64,000 nucleotides of DNA from Streptomyces sp. Z26 (GCF_003665095.1 NZ_RCHV01000002.1:4884501-4948500); one strand, 5' to 3'. Shown: positions 51,998-61,006, counted from the stretch's first letter. The notes: generated by a model not told the origin, from the sequence alone. Numbers and translations: made by a program.

Positions 51998-52747
51998 ATG
52001 GGCCAGTTCAGCGGCAAGGGAGCGGTGGTCACCGGCGGTACGCGCGGGATCGGCCGCGCCATCGTGGAGCGGCTGGCGGCGGAGGGCGCCACCGTCGTCT
52101 TCAACTACGCGCACAGCGCGGAGGCCGCCGCCGACGTGGAGCGCGCGGTGGGCGGCGGACCGGGCGGCTCGAAGGCGTACGGCATCCGCGTCGACCTCGC
52201 CCGCAGGGGCGCCGCCGCCGAACTGATGGCCGCCGCCGACGAGATGCTCGACGGCCTGGACATCCTCGTGAACAACGCCGCCGCGGAGTTCACCCCGACG
52301 TCGCTCGCGGCGACGGACGAGGAACTGTACGACGCGGCGATGGAGGTCAACGCCCGTTCCACGTTCCTGACGATGCGCCACGCGGCGCGCACGATGCGGG
52401 ACAACGGGCGCGTCATCAACATCTCCACCCTCAACACCACGCGCCCCGCCCCCGGTACCGCCGCCTACGCCGCCAGCAAGGGCGCCGTCGAGCAGCTGAC
52501 GAAGGTCGCCGCGACAGAGCTGGGCCCCCGTGGCATCACCGTCAACGCGGTCTGCCCGGGGGCCACCGACACCGATCTGCTGCGCGGCACCAACCCGGCG
52601 GAGTCCCTGGAGCAGGTCGCCCGCCTCACGCCGTTGCGCCGTCTCGGCCAACCGGACGACATCGCGTCCGTCGTCGCCCTGCTGGCCGGTCCCGACGGCC
52701 GCTGGCTGACCGGCCAGCTCGTGCACGCTACGGGCGGTATCGGCTGA
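51998..52747 (+). CDS. SDR family NAD(P)-dependent oxidoreductase
   Basis: A 249-residue classical short-chain dehydrogenase. The cofactor motif TGGTRGIG is at ~12-19, NNAA at ~90, the catalytic Ser in NISTLNT, and the YxxxK pair in AYAASKGAVEQL. The C-terminal segment HATGGIG matches the family's VDGG-type end. The best-known relatives are 3-oxoacyl-ACP reductases and 3-ketoacyl reductases, but the substrate is open. ATG 51998 was chosen over longer frames by its ribosome site. It ends 20 bp inside the convergent DoxX-like gene. Confidence 0.92.
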   Translation: MGQFSGKGAVVTGGTRGIGRAIVERLAAEGATVVFNYAHSAEAAADVERAVGGGPGGSKAYGIRVDLARRGAAAELMAAADEMLDGLDILVNNAAAEFTPTSLAATDEELYDAAMEVNARSTFLTMRHAARTMRDNGRVINISTLNTTRPAPGTAAYAASKGAVEQLTKVAATELGPRGITVNAVCPGATDTDLLRGTNPAESLEQVARLTPLRRLGQPDDIASVVALLAGPDGRWLTGQLVHATGGIG

Positions 52748-53297
52748 CCTCGTCGCCCACGCGCTTGCCCTGCTTCCTGACCTGCTTCCCCTTCTTCTGC
52801 GCGTTCTTCTGCACGCGCTGCTGGGTGGTCTGCACGTGCTTTCCCGCCGAGTGCGCGGCGTGCCGGGTGCGCCAGCCCAGCGAGGGCTTGCCCTCGGTGT
52901 CCGCGACGGCCAGCAGCAGGCCACCGGCGAGGCCCGCGTTCTTCAGGAAGTGGATCAGGTGCTGCTGCCGCGCCTCCTCGTCCTCGTGCTCCCAGAACGC
53001 GTGCGCGGCGGCGGTCGTCGGTACGAGGCTGCCCAGCAGCAGGGCCGCGGACAGGCGCGGGCACCGGCCCAGCGCGAACAGCGTGCCCGCGCCGATCTTC
53101 ACCGCCGCGTCCACCTTCACCAGCGTCTCCGCGTCGGTGGGCACGGAGTCGGGCAGCTGCTCGGCACGGTCGCCCAGCGCCTTGTCGAGGAACGGGCCGG
53201 CGGACTTGGCGTGCTCCTGGCTGTTACGGAGGGCGTTGACGCCGCCGGAGATGAAGATCGCGGCCAACAGGGGCCGGGCGATGCGGCGGAGGATCAT
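52728..53297 (-). CDS. DoxX-like integral membrane protein
   Basis: A 189-residue membrane protein with about four helices. It begins RRIARPLLAAIFISGGVNAL, a typical DoxX family opening, and has AALLLGSLVPTT and GLAGGLLLAVAD. The last ~50 residues are a basic, Lys/Gln-rich cytoplasmic tail (QKNAQKKGKQVRKQGKRV). DoxX proteins are linked to redox and thiol homeostasis in actinobacteria, but no role is evident here. ATG 53297 follows AAAGGTG. Confidence 0.85.
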   Translation of the reverse strand: MILRRIARPLLAAIFISGGVNALRNSQEHAKSAGPFLDKALGDRAEQLPDSVPTDAETLVKVDAAVKIGAGTLFALGRCPRLSAALLLGSLVPTTAAAHAFWEHEDEEARQQHLIHFLKNAGLAGGLLLAVADTEGKPSLGWRTRHAAHSAGKHVQTTQQRVQKNAQKKGKQVRKQGKRVGDEVSRYRP

Positions 53298-53628
53298 GAG
53301 GGCACCTTTCGCGTTGCGCGGTCTCGCGGTCGTCACGAGCGGGGGCCCGCCCGTCGTCCGTGGCGCCCGACGGGAAGGTCGGGCGGAACGGGCGTGCGCG
53401 GCGGGCCCGAGGACACCTCGGCTTCCCGCGCCCTCCCGCTCCTACTCCTGATTCCTACTCCTCTTTGCCGCGCCCCGCCCCGCCGACGCACCGTTCCCGC
53501 GCGTGTCCCGCCGGGTGCGCCACGCCCCGCGCGCCGTACGGCCGACCCCGCGCCCGCCGTTCCCCGTACGCTCCCGACCCCGCGCGCTCCCGGCCCGTAC
53601 GCCCGCCCGTGCCCGTACGGCCGTACGC
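53298..53628. other. Intergenic region between the amidotransferase and DoxX-like genes
   Basis: 331 bp, minus-strand tandem genes on either side. It contains a short CCTACTCCT direct repeat near 53442-53462 and many GTACG words. Nothing further can be supported. Confidence 0.4.
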
Positions 53629-54375
53629 TCACCCCGCTTCGCGGACGACGGCCGCGAAGCGGTGCGCGACCGTACGCCAGACGCGGGCGGACGCCGGGTC
53701 GTCCCGCTCGGCCGTACGGCGGACCTCGCCGGGGTCGAGGCCGTGCCGCGTCATCCGCTCCGGGGGCCAGCCCGCGACGTCCGCCGCCGAGGCCTCGGGG
53801 TGGAACTGCACGCCCCAGGCCCGTTCCCCGGAGCGGAACGCCTGGTACGGGCAGTTCTCGCTCTCCACCAGCCAGCGCGCGCCGGGCGGCAGAGCGGTGA
53901 TGGCGTCGACGTGGTTCTCGACGCCCGTCAGCCGGGGCGGCAGCCCGCCGAAGAGGGGGTCGTCGGCCGCCTCGGCGCGCAGCGTCAGCGCCGTGCTGCC
54001 GACCTCCGGGACGCCGTGCTCCGCCCGTACGGTGCCGCCCGCGGCCTGGGCCAGCAACTGCCCGCCGAGGCAGATCCCGAACACCGGCACCGCCGCCTCC
54101 AGCGCCTGGTCGACCAGCTCGCGGGTGCGGCGCAGCCACGGGGCGCGCGCGTGGTCGTCCGGCATGAGGCCGCCGCCGAGGACGACGAGCGCGCCGTGGG
54201 TGAGCCGGGCGGGCAGCGGGGCGCCGTCGTAGGCGTGCACGACGTCGAGGGCCAACGGCCCGCCCGCGCCGACGTCGACGCCGTTCCCGCCGTCCGCGCC
54301 GGGCTCGGTGAGCCAGTCGCCGAAGCGCTTCGGCCCACCCCTCGGACCGTTCTGCACCACGAGTACGCGTGTCAT
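53629..54375 (-). CDS. Class I glutamine amidotransferase-like protein
   Basis: A 248-residue stand-alone GATase1 domain. The nucleophile Cys is in VFGICLGGQLLA, and the His and Glu of the triad are in WGVQFHPEAS. It resembles GMP-synthase-like amidotransferases that act on glutamine or gamma-glutamyl compounds; no synthetase domain is attached. ATG 54375 follows GAGGGAGG. It is divergent from an alpha/beta hydrolase by only 43 bp, so the two may share control. Confidence 0.9.
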   Translation of the reverse strand: MTRVLVVQNGPRGGPKRFGDWLTEPGADGGNGVDVGAGGPLALDVVHAYDGAPLPARLTHGALVVLGGGLMPDDHARAPWLRRTRELVDQALEAAVPVFGICLGGQLLAQAAGGTVRAEHGVPEVGSTALTLRAEAADDPLFGGLPPRLTGVENHVDAITALPPGARWLVESENCPYQAFRSGERAWGVQFHPEASAADVAGWPPERMTRHGLDPGEVRRTAERDDPASARVWRTVAHRFAAVVREAG

Positions 54376-54418
54376 CCGGCAACCTCCCTCTAAGCCCCCG
54401 CGCCGGTAAGGTGATGGT

Positions 54419-55321
54419 ATGGCTTATGTGTCCGTGAACGGTGTCACACTCGGCTACGACGAACACGTCTGCCGGGACGTACCTCCCAGTCGCGCCAACG
54501 GCCGTTCCGCGGTCGACCTGCCGCCCGTGGTGCTCGTGCACGGGCACCCGTTCAACCGGCGGATGTGGGCCCCGCAGGCCGCCGCGCTCGCCGCCGACGG
54601 GCACCGCGTGGTCACCGCGGACCTGCGTGGGTACGGCGAGAGCGAGGTCGTCCCCGGCGTCACGACGCTGGAGGTCTTCGCCCGCGACACGCTCGCGCTG
54701 CTGGACCACCTGGGGCTCGAACGGGTCGTGCTCGGCGGGCTGTCCATGGGCGGCCAGATCGTCATGGACTTCTACCGGATGTTCCCCGAGCGCGTCTGCG
54801 GCCTGCTGCTGGCCGACACCTTCGCCGCCGCCGAGACGCCCGAGGGCCGGGCCGCGCGCCACGCGATGGCGGACCGGCTGCTGGCCGAGGGCATGGACGC
54901 GTACGCGGACGAGGTCCTCGACCGGATGGTCGCCCCGTACAACGTCACCGCCCTCCCGCAGGTCGCCGCCGACGTGCGGGCCATGATGCGGTCGACGCCC
55001 CCCGAGGGCGCCGCCGCCGCGCTGCGCGGCCGGGCCGAACGGCCCGACTACTGCGAGCTGTTGACCCGCGTCACCGTGCCCGCGCTGGTCGTCGTCGGCC
55101 GCGACGACGCGTACACCCCGGTGCGCGACGCCGAGGCGATGCACCGGCTGCTGCCGGACTCGACGCTCACCGTGGTGCAGGGCGCCGCCCACATGCCGAA
55201 CCTGGAGCGGCCCGCCGAGTTCAACGCCGCCTTCCGCGCCTTCCTCACCCGCGTGTGCGGCACCACCGGGCACTACGGCGCGACCGGCGAGTACGCGACG
55301 GTGCGGCCCGGCGAGGACTGA
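54419..55321 (+). CDS. Alpha/beta fold hydrolase
   Basis: A 300-residue hydrolase. The oxyanion region is LVHGHPFNRRMW, the nucleophile Ser is in GGLSMGGQIVM, the Asp in VVGRDDAYTPV and the His in QGAAHMPNLE. The cap domain (~135-215) is Ala/Met-rich. The order and motifs fit 3-oxoadipate-enol-lactonase-like or esterase enzymes, but the substrate is not readable. ATG 54419 has AAGGTGA close upstream. Confidence 0.9.
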   Translation: MAYVSVNGVTLGYDEHVCRDVPPSRANGRSAVDLPPVVLVHGHPFNRRMWAPQAAALAADGHRVVTADLRGYGESEVVPGVTTLEVFARDTLALLDHLGLERVVLGGLSMGGQIVMDFYRMFPERVCGLLLADTFAAAETPEGRAARHAMADRLLAEGMDAYADEVLDRMVAPYNVTALPQVAADVRAMMRSTPPEGAAAALRGRAERPDYCELLTRVTVPALVVVGRDDAYTPVRDAEAMHRLLPDSTLTVVQGAAHMPNLERPAEFNAAFRAFLTRVCGTTGHYGATGEYATVRPGED

Positions 55322-55358
55322 GGGACGGTACGGGCGGGCGTACGGCCTGCCGCCGGGC

Positions 55359-55586
55359 TCAGTAGCGGACGGTGTGCGTCAGCGAGAAGTGCTCCAGCAC
55401 GTCCTCCATCGGGTCGTCGATCTGGCCGGTGGAGACCAGCGACACGTGCGGCCCGTTGTGCGAGCCGTGGTGCGTCTCGTCGGCGTGCGCCTCCGTGGCC
55501 GCCGCCCCGGTCAGCGCGAGCGCGGCGAGCGCGCCCGCCGCCCGCCGCCGTGCCGTCGTCGTGCTGCCGTGCGTCCCGCTGTGCAT
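55359..55586 (-). CDS. Small secreted His-rich peptide, unknown function
   Basis: A 75-residue protein from ATG 55586 (GAGGAGCG site). An Arg-rich start and a hydrophobic core end at EAHADE, a good signal peptide. The mature ~43 residues hold five histidines in a short stretch (DETHHGSHNGPH plus later EHF and THT), which could bind a metal. No cysteines and no recognised family. It stands alone and convergent with the alpha/beta hydrolase gene. Confidence 0.65.
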   Translation of the reverse strand: MHSGTHGSTTTARRRAAGALAALALTGAAATEAHADETHHGSHNGPHVSLVSTGQIDDPMEDVLEHFSLTHTVRY

Positions 55587-55832
55587 CGTCCGCTCCTCGC
55601 TCCGGCGTCCGGCCCCTGCCGTCCGGCGCCCGGTGTCCCCGCGCCCGGTGTCCGGCCGGGACGAGGCTACGGAAGCGCGCGCACCGACACGGAGCACGAT
55701 CGATTCGCCAACGGGAATTCACCCGGCGGCAGCAAGCCGCTGCTCGTGCGCCACGTCCGCCCGTGACCTCCGCTGTGGCGGCGGCCGATAACCGGAGGCG
55801 CCCCGCCGTACGCCGCCTTAGCATGCGGAAAC

Positions 55833-57047
55833 GTGACCCACAGCCCACGCACCGGCCGCCCCGTGCCCGCCGACGACCGCCTCCACCCGTTCCGCCTCGA
55901 CGTGCCGGAGGCCGACCTCGACGACCTGCGCGACCGTCTCGACCGCACCCGGTGGCCCGACGAACTCCCCGACGCCGGTTGGGACTACGGCGTCCCGCGC
56001 GACTACCTCCGGGAGCTGGTCCACCACTGGCGGCACGCGTACGACTGGCGCGCCGCCGAGGCCGCGCTCAACCGGTGGCCGCAGTTCACCACCGTCCTCG
56101 ACGGCGCCACCGTCCACTTCGCGCACCTCCGTTCCCCGGAGCCCGGCGCGACGCCGCTGCTGATGACGCACGGCTGGCCGGGTTCCCTCGTCGAATTCGC
56201 GGACGTGGCGGGCCCGTTGACCGACCCGCGCGCGTACGGGGGCGACCCGGCCGACGCGTTCCACCTCGTGCTGCCGAGCATCCCCGGCTTCGGGCTGTCC
56301 GGGCCGACGCGCGAACGGGGCTGGGAGTTCCGGCGGGTGGCGGCGGCGTTCGCGGAGCTGATGACCCGCCTCGGGTACGAGCGGTTCGGCGCGCAGGGCG
56401 GCGACTGGGGCGCGGCCGTCTCCCGCGAGCTGGGCCGTACGCACCCGGAGCGGGTCGTCGGCGTCCACCTCAACCTGCTGCCCGGCGCGCACGCCACCGC
56501 CGAGCCCACCCCGGCGGAGCTGGCCGCGCTGGCTCCGGAGGAGCGGGCCCGTACGCTCCGCTCATGGGACCGTACGCGCGAGTGGCAGCGCGAACGCCAG
56601 GGTTACGCGGACATCCAGGCGACCCGGCCGCAGACCCTCGCGTACGGGCTGACGGACTCGCCGGTCGGCCAACTCGCCTGGATCGTCGAGAAGTTCAAGG
56701 AGTGGACGGACTCGCGGGACCGCCCGGAGGAGGCCGTCGACCGGGACCGGATGCTGACGAACGTGATGCTGTACTGGCTGACCGGCACCGCCGGCTCCGC
56801 CGCCCGCCTCTACTACGAGCGCGCCCACGCCGCGTACCGGGACGCCGCCCCCGAGCCCTCCACCGCGCCGACGGCGCTCGCGGTCTTCCCGTACGAGAAC
56901 TTCCTCGCCCTGCGCCACGTCGCGGAGCGCACGGACCGGGTCGTGCGGTGGACCGAGTACGGGCGGGGCGGGCACTTCGCGGCGCTGGAGCAGCCGGAGG
57001 CGCTGGTGGCGGACGTACGGGCGTTCTTCCGCGAGCTGCGCGCCTGA
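55833..57047 (+). CDS. Epoxide hydrolase (EHN domain, alpha/beta hydrolase)
   Basis: A 404-residue microsomal-type epoxide hydrolase. The N-terminal EHN domain (~18-120) has FRLDVPEADLDDLRDRLDRT. The hydrolase core has the oxyanion motif THGWPGSLVEF and nucleophile Asp in AQGGDWGAAV. The catalytic His is in YGRGGHFAALEQP, with a Tyr-containing cap for epoxide activation. Cytoplasmic; it probably detoxifies epoxides. The GTG start has only a weak GCGGAAA site. Confidence 0.92.
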   Translation: MTHSPRTGRPVPADDRLHPFRLDVPEADLDDLRDRLDRTRWPDELPDAGWDYGVPRDYLRELVHHWRHAYDWRAAEAALNRWPQFTTVLDGATVHFAHLRSPEPGATPLLMTHGWPGSLVEFADVAGPLTDPRAYGGDPADAFHLVLPSIPGFGLSGPTRERGWEFRRVAAAFAELMTRLGYERFGAQGGDWGAAVSRELGRTHPERVVGVHLNLLPGAHATAEPTPAELAALAPEERARTLRSWDRTREWQRERQGYADIQATRPQTLAYGLTDSPVGQLAWIVEKFKEWTDSRDRPEEAVDRDRMLTNVMLYWLTGTAGSAARLYYERAHAAYRDAAPEPSTAPTALAVFPYENFLALRHVAERTDRVVRWTEYGRGGHFAALEQPEALVADVRAFFRELRA

Positions 57048-57078
57048 CGGCCGGTCCGGGGTCCCGCCGAGCCGGAGG

Positions 57079-57474
57079 TCAGGAGGCGCGGAAGAAGGCG
57101 GACATGCCGTCGACGTCCGACAGGTAGCTGTCGACGCGGACGACGCGCCCGTCCCGCATGCCGAGGACCGTCGCCAGGTGCTCGTCGAGGACGCGTCCGT
57201 CCGCCGCCTCCGCGGTGTTGCGCAGGGACAGGGCGACGCCGTCGGCGCCGACGAGCACGTGCAGCAGCTCCGTACGCACGCCGCCGCCCGCGATCTCCCG
57301 CGCCCGGCGCACGGCCGCGTCGGCGCCGCGCGCGGTGCCGGAGATCGAGCCCGCGCCGGGCATCGTCCAGGTGACGTCCTCCGCGAACAGCGCGCGCAGG
57401 GCGTCCCAGTCCCGCTCCTTGAACGCGTGCAGAAAGGCGTGGGCGAGCGCCGCGTGGGCGCCGTTCTCGGTCAT
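57079..57474 (-). CDS. SnoaL-like/NTF2-fold protein
   Basis: A 131-residue single-domain protein with the cone-shaped NTF2 fold. Recognisable parts are FLHAFKERDWDALRALFAED, VTWTMPGAG and DGRVVRVDSYLSD. Members bind or isomerise small hydrophobic molecules; no catalytic role can be read. ATG 57474 (GAGGGG site) is preferred over the frame start at 57513. It is 119 bp past the HxlR gene on the same strand. Confidence 0.85.
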   Translation of the reverse strand: MTENGAHAALAHAFLHAFKERDWDALRALFAEDVTWTMPGAGSISGTARGADAAVRRAREIAGGGVRTELLHVLVGADGVALSLRNTAEAADGRVLDEHLATVLGMRDGRVVRVDSYLSDVDGMSAFFRAS

Positions 57475-57592
57475 GGAACCCCTCGCGGGTCGGACGGTCG
57501 CTGCGGTGCCCACGCTACGGCCGGACCCGCCGCTCCGGACGGCCCCAACCGGGTGCTCCGACCACCGGGCCGGGCGGAGGCGCGTACGGGCG

Positions 57593-57964
57593 CTACTCCG
57601 CGCCGTCCGCCGACAGCCGCCGCGTGATCCGGTCGAACAGCTCGGTCAGCGGCTCGCCGACCTCCTGCCCGAAGGAGGTCAGCCCGTACGTCACCCGGGG
57701 CGGCGTCGTCGGCTCGACCTCCCGCCAGACGAGCCCGTCCCGGACGAGCGCGCGCAGCGTCTGGGACAGCATCTTCTCGCTGACGCCCTCGATGCTCCCG
57801 CGCAACTCGTGGAAGCGGAGGTCCTGCTGGCGCAGGGCGATCAGCACCCACACGCCCCACCGGCTGGTCACGTGGTCGACCACCTCGCGGGCGACGCAGC
57901 CGGTGTGAAACACCTCATACGGCGTGCCCGGTGCGGCCGTTCTGCGCTGCGCGCCTTCCGTCAT
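57593..57964 (-). CDS. HxlR family transcriptional regulator
   Basis: A 123-residue winged-helix regulator of the HxlR/YodB/YybR type. The conserved Cys near the N-terminus is in HTGCVAREV and may sense electrophiles or quinones. The recognition region is FHELRGSIEGVSEKMLSQTL, and the wing follows VTYGLTSFGQEV. It is divergent from an NmrA-like reductase gene with a palindrome in between, the common two-gene arrangement of this family. Confidence 0.93.
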   Translation of the reverse strand: MTEGAQRRTAAPGTPYEVFHTGCVAREVVDHVTSRWGVWVLIALRQQDLRFHELRGSIEGVSEKMLSQTLRALVRDGLVWREVEPTTPPRVTYGLTSFGQEVGEPLTELFDRITRRLSADGAE

Positions 57965-57980
57965 GGGAGGAGCTTACCTT

Positions 57981-57994
57981 TAAGTATGTACTTA
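57981..57994. promoter_or_regulatory. TAAGTA-TG-TACTTA palindrome, likely HxlR operator
   Basis: Perfect 6-bp arms with a 2-bp spacer sit 17 bp from the HxlR start and 64 bp from the NmrA-like gene, in a rare AT-rich patch. The sequence matches the TACTT-type half-sites usual for HxlR proteins. Confidence 0.7.
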
Positions 57995-58057
57995 CGGAAA
58001 GTTAGCCCCAGCTCCTAGCGTGCACGCCGTACGGAGAGCACACCGAAGGAGCTGAAC

Positions 58058-58897
58058 ATGATCGTGGTGACCGGAGCCACCGGAAACATCGGCACGCCGC
58101 TGACACGCGAACTGGCCGAAGCGGGCCACCGCGTGACCGCCGTTTCGCGGCACGCGGCCACGGTGCCCGACGGCGTCCACCACAGGGTGGCGGACCTCGG
58201 CGCACCGGCCGGTCTCCGGCCCGCGCTGGAGGGGGCGAAGGCCCTCTTCCTGCTGCTGTCCGGCGACCTGCACGCCACCGGGGCCAACCCGGCCGACCTC
58301 GTCCGCGAGGCCGTCGACAGCGGGGTGCGCCGGATCGTCCTGCTCTCGACGCTGGGCGTGGTGACCCGCCCGTTCGGTACGACGCGGGTCGCGATGCGCG
58401 CGCTGGAGGACACCGTGCGCGACTCCGGCCTGGACTGGGCCGTCCTGCGGCCGGGCGGATTCGCCTCCAACGCGCTGTGGTGGGCCGATTCCGTCCGTAC
58501 GGAACGGGTCGTCGCCGCGCCCTTCGGCGACACCGGCGTACCGGTCGTCGACCCGGCGGACATCGCCGCGGTCGCGGCGGCCTGCCTCGTCGACGACCGG
58601 CACACCGGCGCCGTGTACGAGCTGACCGGACCGGAGGTCATCACCCCGCGCGGACAGGCGGAGGCGCTCGCGGCGGCCGTCGGCGCGCCGGTGCGGTTCC
58701 ACGAGCTGACCCGCGCGGAGGCCAGGGCCGGGATGGCGCAGTCCATGCCGGTGGAGCTGGCGGACGACACCCTGGACATCCTCGGCGCCCCCAACGAGGC
58801 CGAGCAGCGCGTCAGTCCGGACGTCGAGCGCGTCCTCGGCCGGGCCCCGCACACGTTCGCGGAGTGGGCCGCCCGGAACGCCGCCGCGTTCCGCTGA
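58058..58897 (+). CDS. NmrA-like NAD(P)-binding reductase
   Basis: A 279-residue atypical short-chain dehydrogenase (NmrA/quinone reductase type). The dinucleotide motif is VVTGATGNIGTPL at ~4-16. The strand after it, LLLSGDL, and the substrate segment AVLRPGGFASNALWW are typical. There is no YxxxK catalytic pair, as usual for NmrA proteins. The role is probably reduction of quinones or aldehydes, controlled by the divergent HxlR regulator. Confidence 0.9.
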   Translation: MIVVTGATGNIGTPLTRELAEAGHRVTAVSRHAATVPDGVHHRVADLGAPAGLRPALEGAKALFLLLSGDLHATGANPADLVREAVDSGVRRIVLLSTLGVVTRPFGTTRVAMRALEDTVRDSGLDWAVLRPGGFASNALWWADSVRTERVVAAPFGDTGVPVVDPADIAAVAAACLVDDRHTGAVYELTGPEVITPRGQAEALAAAVGAPVRFHELTRAEARAGMAQSMPVELADDTLDILGAPNEAEQRVSPDVERVLGRAPHTFAEWAARNAAAFR

Positions 58898-58940
58898 GGC
58901 CCGCGTACGCGCGTACGCCCGCGACCACCGGTGGACGGTG

Positions 58941-58984
58941 GGCGCGGGCGTACGGCTCCCGCGTGCGGCGCGGGCGTACGGCTC
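58941..58984. repeat. 18-bp direct repeat after the NmrA-like gene
   Basis: GGCGCGGGCGTACGGCTC occurs perfectly at 58941-58958 and 58967-58984. It lies between convergent genes and is probably a small local duplication. Confidence 0.7.
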
Positions 58985-59001
58985 GCGGCGTGCGCCGTGG
59001 C

Positions 59002-59559
59002 TCAGTGGTCGTCGACGATGCGGGTGGCGACGCCGTCCTCGATCTTCACCTCGGCCGAGAAGCCCTCCTTCGACGCGGCCTCCAACTCGGCCTCGGTGCA
59101 CGGCGTCGCGGCCTGGCCCTCCTCGTCGCCGCAGACGTCACCCGTGCCCTGGATGTCGGTCTCGGTGGAGGTGAAGAACGCCTGCTTGACGCCCTTCATG
59201 TCGGTCACCGTGTACTTGCCGGGCGCCATGTACTCGACGTTGCCGAGCCAGGTCCCGGTGACGCCCTCGCCCTTCGCCTGCTCCCCGGACTCCTTCTCCG
59301 GCTCCGAACCGGCGTCGTCCCCGCCGGTCGCGTCGTCGCCACCGGTGCTCCCACCGCCCTGGTCGCCGCCCCCGGTGCCGTCGTCGGCCGCGTCGCCGCC
59401 CGCGTCCTCGTTCCCGCCCGCCTTCCGCTCCTGTGACGAGGAGCTGTCCGACTTCGTGTCGTCCGAGTCGTCGTCGCCCCCGCAGGCGGTGAGCAGCGCG
59501 CTCGTCGCGAGGAGCGCGGCGGCGGCGAGGGCGGTCTTGCGGCGGTAGGTGCGGAGCAT
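59002..59559 (-). CDS. Lipoprotein with acidic linker, unknown function
   Basis: A 185-residue predicted lipoprotein: signal to ~25 with lipobox LLTAC. An Asp/Gly/Ser low-complexity linker follows (~27-95). A small C-terminal domain (~98-185) has GTWLGNVEYMAPGKYTV, two cysteines (GDVCGDE, TPCTEAE) and an acidic end. The linker suggests a domain projected into the wall. No family is recognised. ATG 59559 follows GGGGGAAG. Confidence 0.78.
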   Translation of the reverse strand: MLRTYRRKTALAAAALLATSALLTACGGDDDSDDTKSDSSSSQERKAGGNEDAGGDAADDGTGGGDQGGGSTGGDDATGGDDAGSEPEKESGEQAKGEGVTGTWLGNVEYMAPGKYTVTDMKGVKQAFFTSTETDIQGTGDVCGDEEGQAATPCTEAELEAASKEGFSAEVKIEDGVATRIVDDH

Positions 59560-59777
59560 GGTGCTTCCCCCAGGTCACGTGCGGTGGCCGCGGACGGCGC
59601 TGCCGCGCCACGCCGCTGCCCTTGCTTGGTCGGTCTCCACCTTGACCCCGGCCCCGGCCTGCGGGGAAGGGCGGTTACGGGGTGATGACAAGGCCGTCGT
59701 CCGCGCGGAACGTCCGGTGCGGACGGACCGTACGGAAAGGGACACAGGGGAACGGGCGTACGCGGTGCCGCGTCGCG

Positions 59778-60179
59778 TCAGTCCCGCCGTCCGGCGCGCC
59801 AGTCCCGTACGACCCGCTCCGGGTCGTACGGCGTCAGGCGCAGTGGCGGCCCCTCCGGCGGGTGGCGGAGGGCGGCGCGGATCCTCTCGTTGACGTCCGC
59901 GACGATCGCGCGGACCCGCGCCTCGGACGGGGCCCGCGCCGCCTCCGCGAGCGCGTCCTGCGCCTCCTTGCGGAGGGCGAGCGAGGGCGGCAGGTACGAC
60001 AGTCCCTCGCGTTCCATCTTCGAACGGACCCACCACAGGTCGTCGTACGGCCGGTCGGCGTCCGGCAGCGGTCGGCCCGCGCCGGGCAGGTCGTCCAGCT
60101 CGCCGCGTTCCGCCGCCTCGCGGATCTGGCGGTCGACCCAGCTCTCGAAGTCCAGGCCGGGCGGCTTGCGTTCCGTCAT
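59778..60179 (-). CDS. DUF1992 (DnaJ-C28 conserved domain) protein
   Basis: A 133-residue cytoplasmic protein. The family signature is plain: ESWVDRQIREAAERGELDDL followed by PGAGRPLP and DDLWWVRSKMEREGLSYLPPS. The domain is named after DNAJC28 but has no J-domain here; its function is unknown. ATG 60179 follows GAGAGGGG. It is divergent from the LURP-one-like gene. Confidence 0.92.
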   Translation of the reverse strand: MTERKPPGLDFESWVDRQIREAAERGELDDLPGAGRPLPDADRPYDDLWWVRSKMEREGLSYLPPSLALRKEAQDALAEAARAPSEARVRAIVADVNERIRAALRHPPEGPPLRLTPYDPERVVRDWRAGRRD

Positions 60180-60360
60180 CTCGGGCCCCTCTCGGTACTG
60201 CCGTGGCGCCGGTCACTTTTCATGGTACCGACGTACGACAAAAATCCTCGCCCGCCCGTGTGGGTCTTTCGGCCCGGCGGACAACGACGAACGGTGACTG
60301 GTGGGCACACCCCGGCGCAGGGCATCGTCTGGTACACGACAACGGCATCGGGAGTGGAAC

Positions 60361-60957
60361 GTGAGTCTTGACCAGTCGCAGCGACGGTTCGTCATCCGTC
60401 AGAAGCTGACGCCGATGGTGAACCGCTACGTGGTGCACGCGGCCGGGCCGAACGGCGAGGAGGGGCCGGTCGTCGCGTTCGCGCAGCAGAAGCGGATGGC
60501 CTTCAAGGAACAGGTCACCTTCTACGCCGACGAGTCGGCCGCCAAGGCGCTGTTCACCTTCCAGGCACGGCAGCTCTTGGACCCCGGGGCGACGTACGAG
60601 GTACGCGACGTGGTCGGCGGTGAACTCGGCCAGTTCCGCAAGGACTTCAAGGCGTCCCTGCTCCAGAGCACCTGGCACCTGCGCGGCGTGGGCGCGCGGG
60701 CCGACACCACGGGCCGCGAGCGCAGCAAGTTGGTGGCGCTGCTACGCCGGGTGTGGGGCTTCATCCCGTTCCTCGAACTGCTGCCGTTCGCCTGGCCGTA
60801 CCACTTCGACTTCGCCGAGGGCGGGCGCCCGGTGATGTCCGTGGACAAGAAGATCGGCCTGCGCGACCGCTACGTGCTCGACATCGCGTCCCCGGACCTC
60901 GACCGCCGCCTGGCCGTGGCCCAGGCGGTGGCCCTGGACGCCCTCCAGTCCCGCTGA
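60361..60957 (+). CDS. LURP-one-related (DUF567/tubby-like) protein
   Basis: A 198-residue protein with a predicted 12-stranded barrel around a central helix, related to tubby and phospholipid scramblases. Typical features are RFVIRQKLTPMVNRYVV, a repeated pattern of short strands, and the buried C-terminal helix DRRLAVAQAVALDAL. Membrane-lipid binding is possible by fold only. GTG 60361 follows GGGAGTGG; a longer frame from 60301 has no ribosome site. Confidence 0.88.
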   Translation: MSLDQSQRRFVIRQKLTPMVNRYVVHAAGPNGEEGPVVAFAQQKRMAFKEQVTFYADESAAKALFTFQARQLLDPGATYEVRDVVGGELGQFRKDFKASLLQSTWHLRGVGARADTTGRERSKLVALLRRVWGFIPFLELLPFAWPYHFDFAEGGRPVMSVDKKIGLRDRYVLDIASPDLDRRLAVAQAVALDALQSR

Positions 60958-61006
60958 CCCGCCCCGGCCGCACGCCCCGCCCGTCCGCGTCCGCGTCCGC
61001 GTCCCA

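Noticed and set aside
58941..58984. 18-bp perfect direct repeats considered as attachment sites
   Set aside because: Only 8 bp apart, with no integrase, tRNA or mobile gene nearby. Local duplication explains them.
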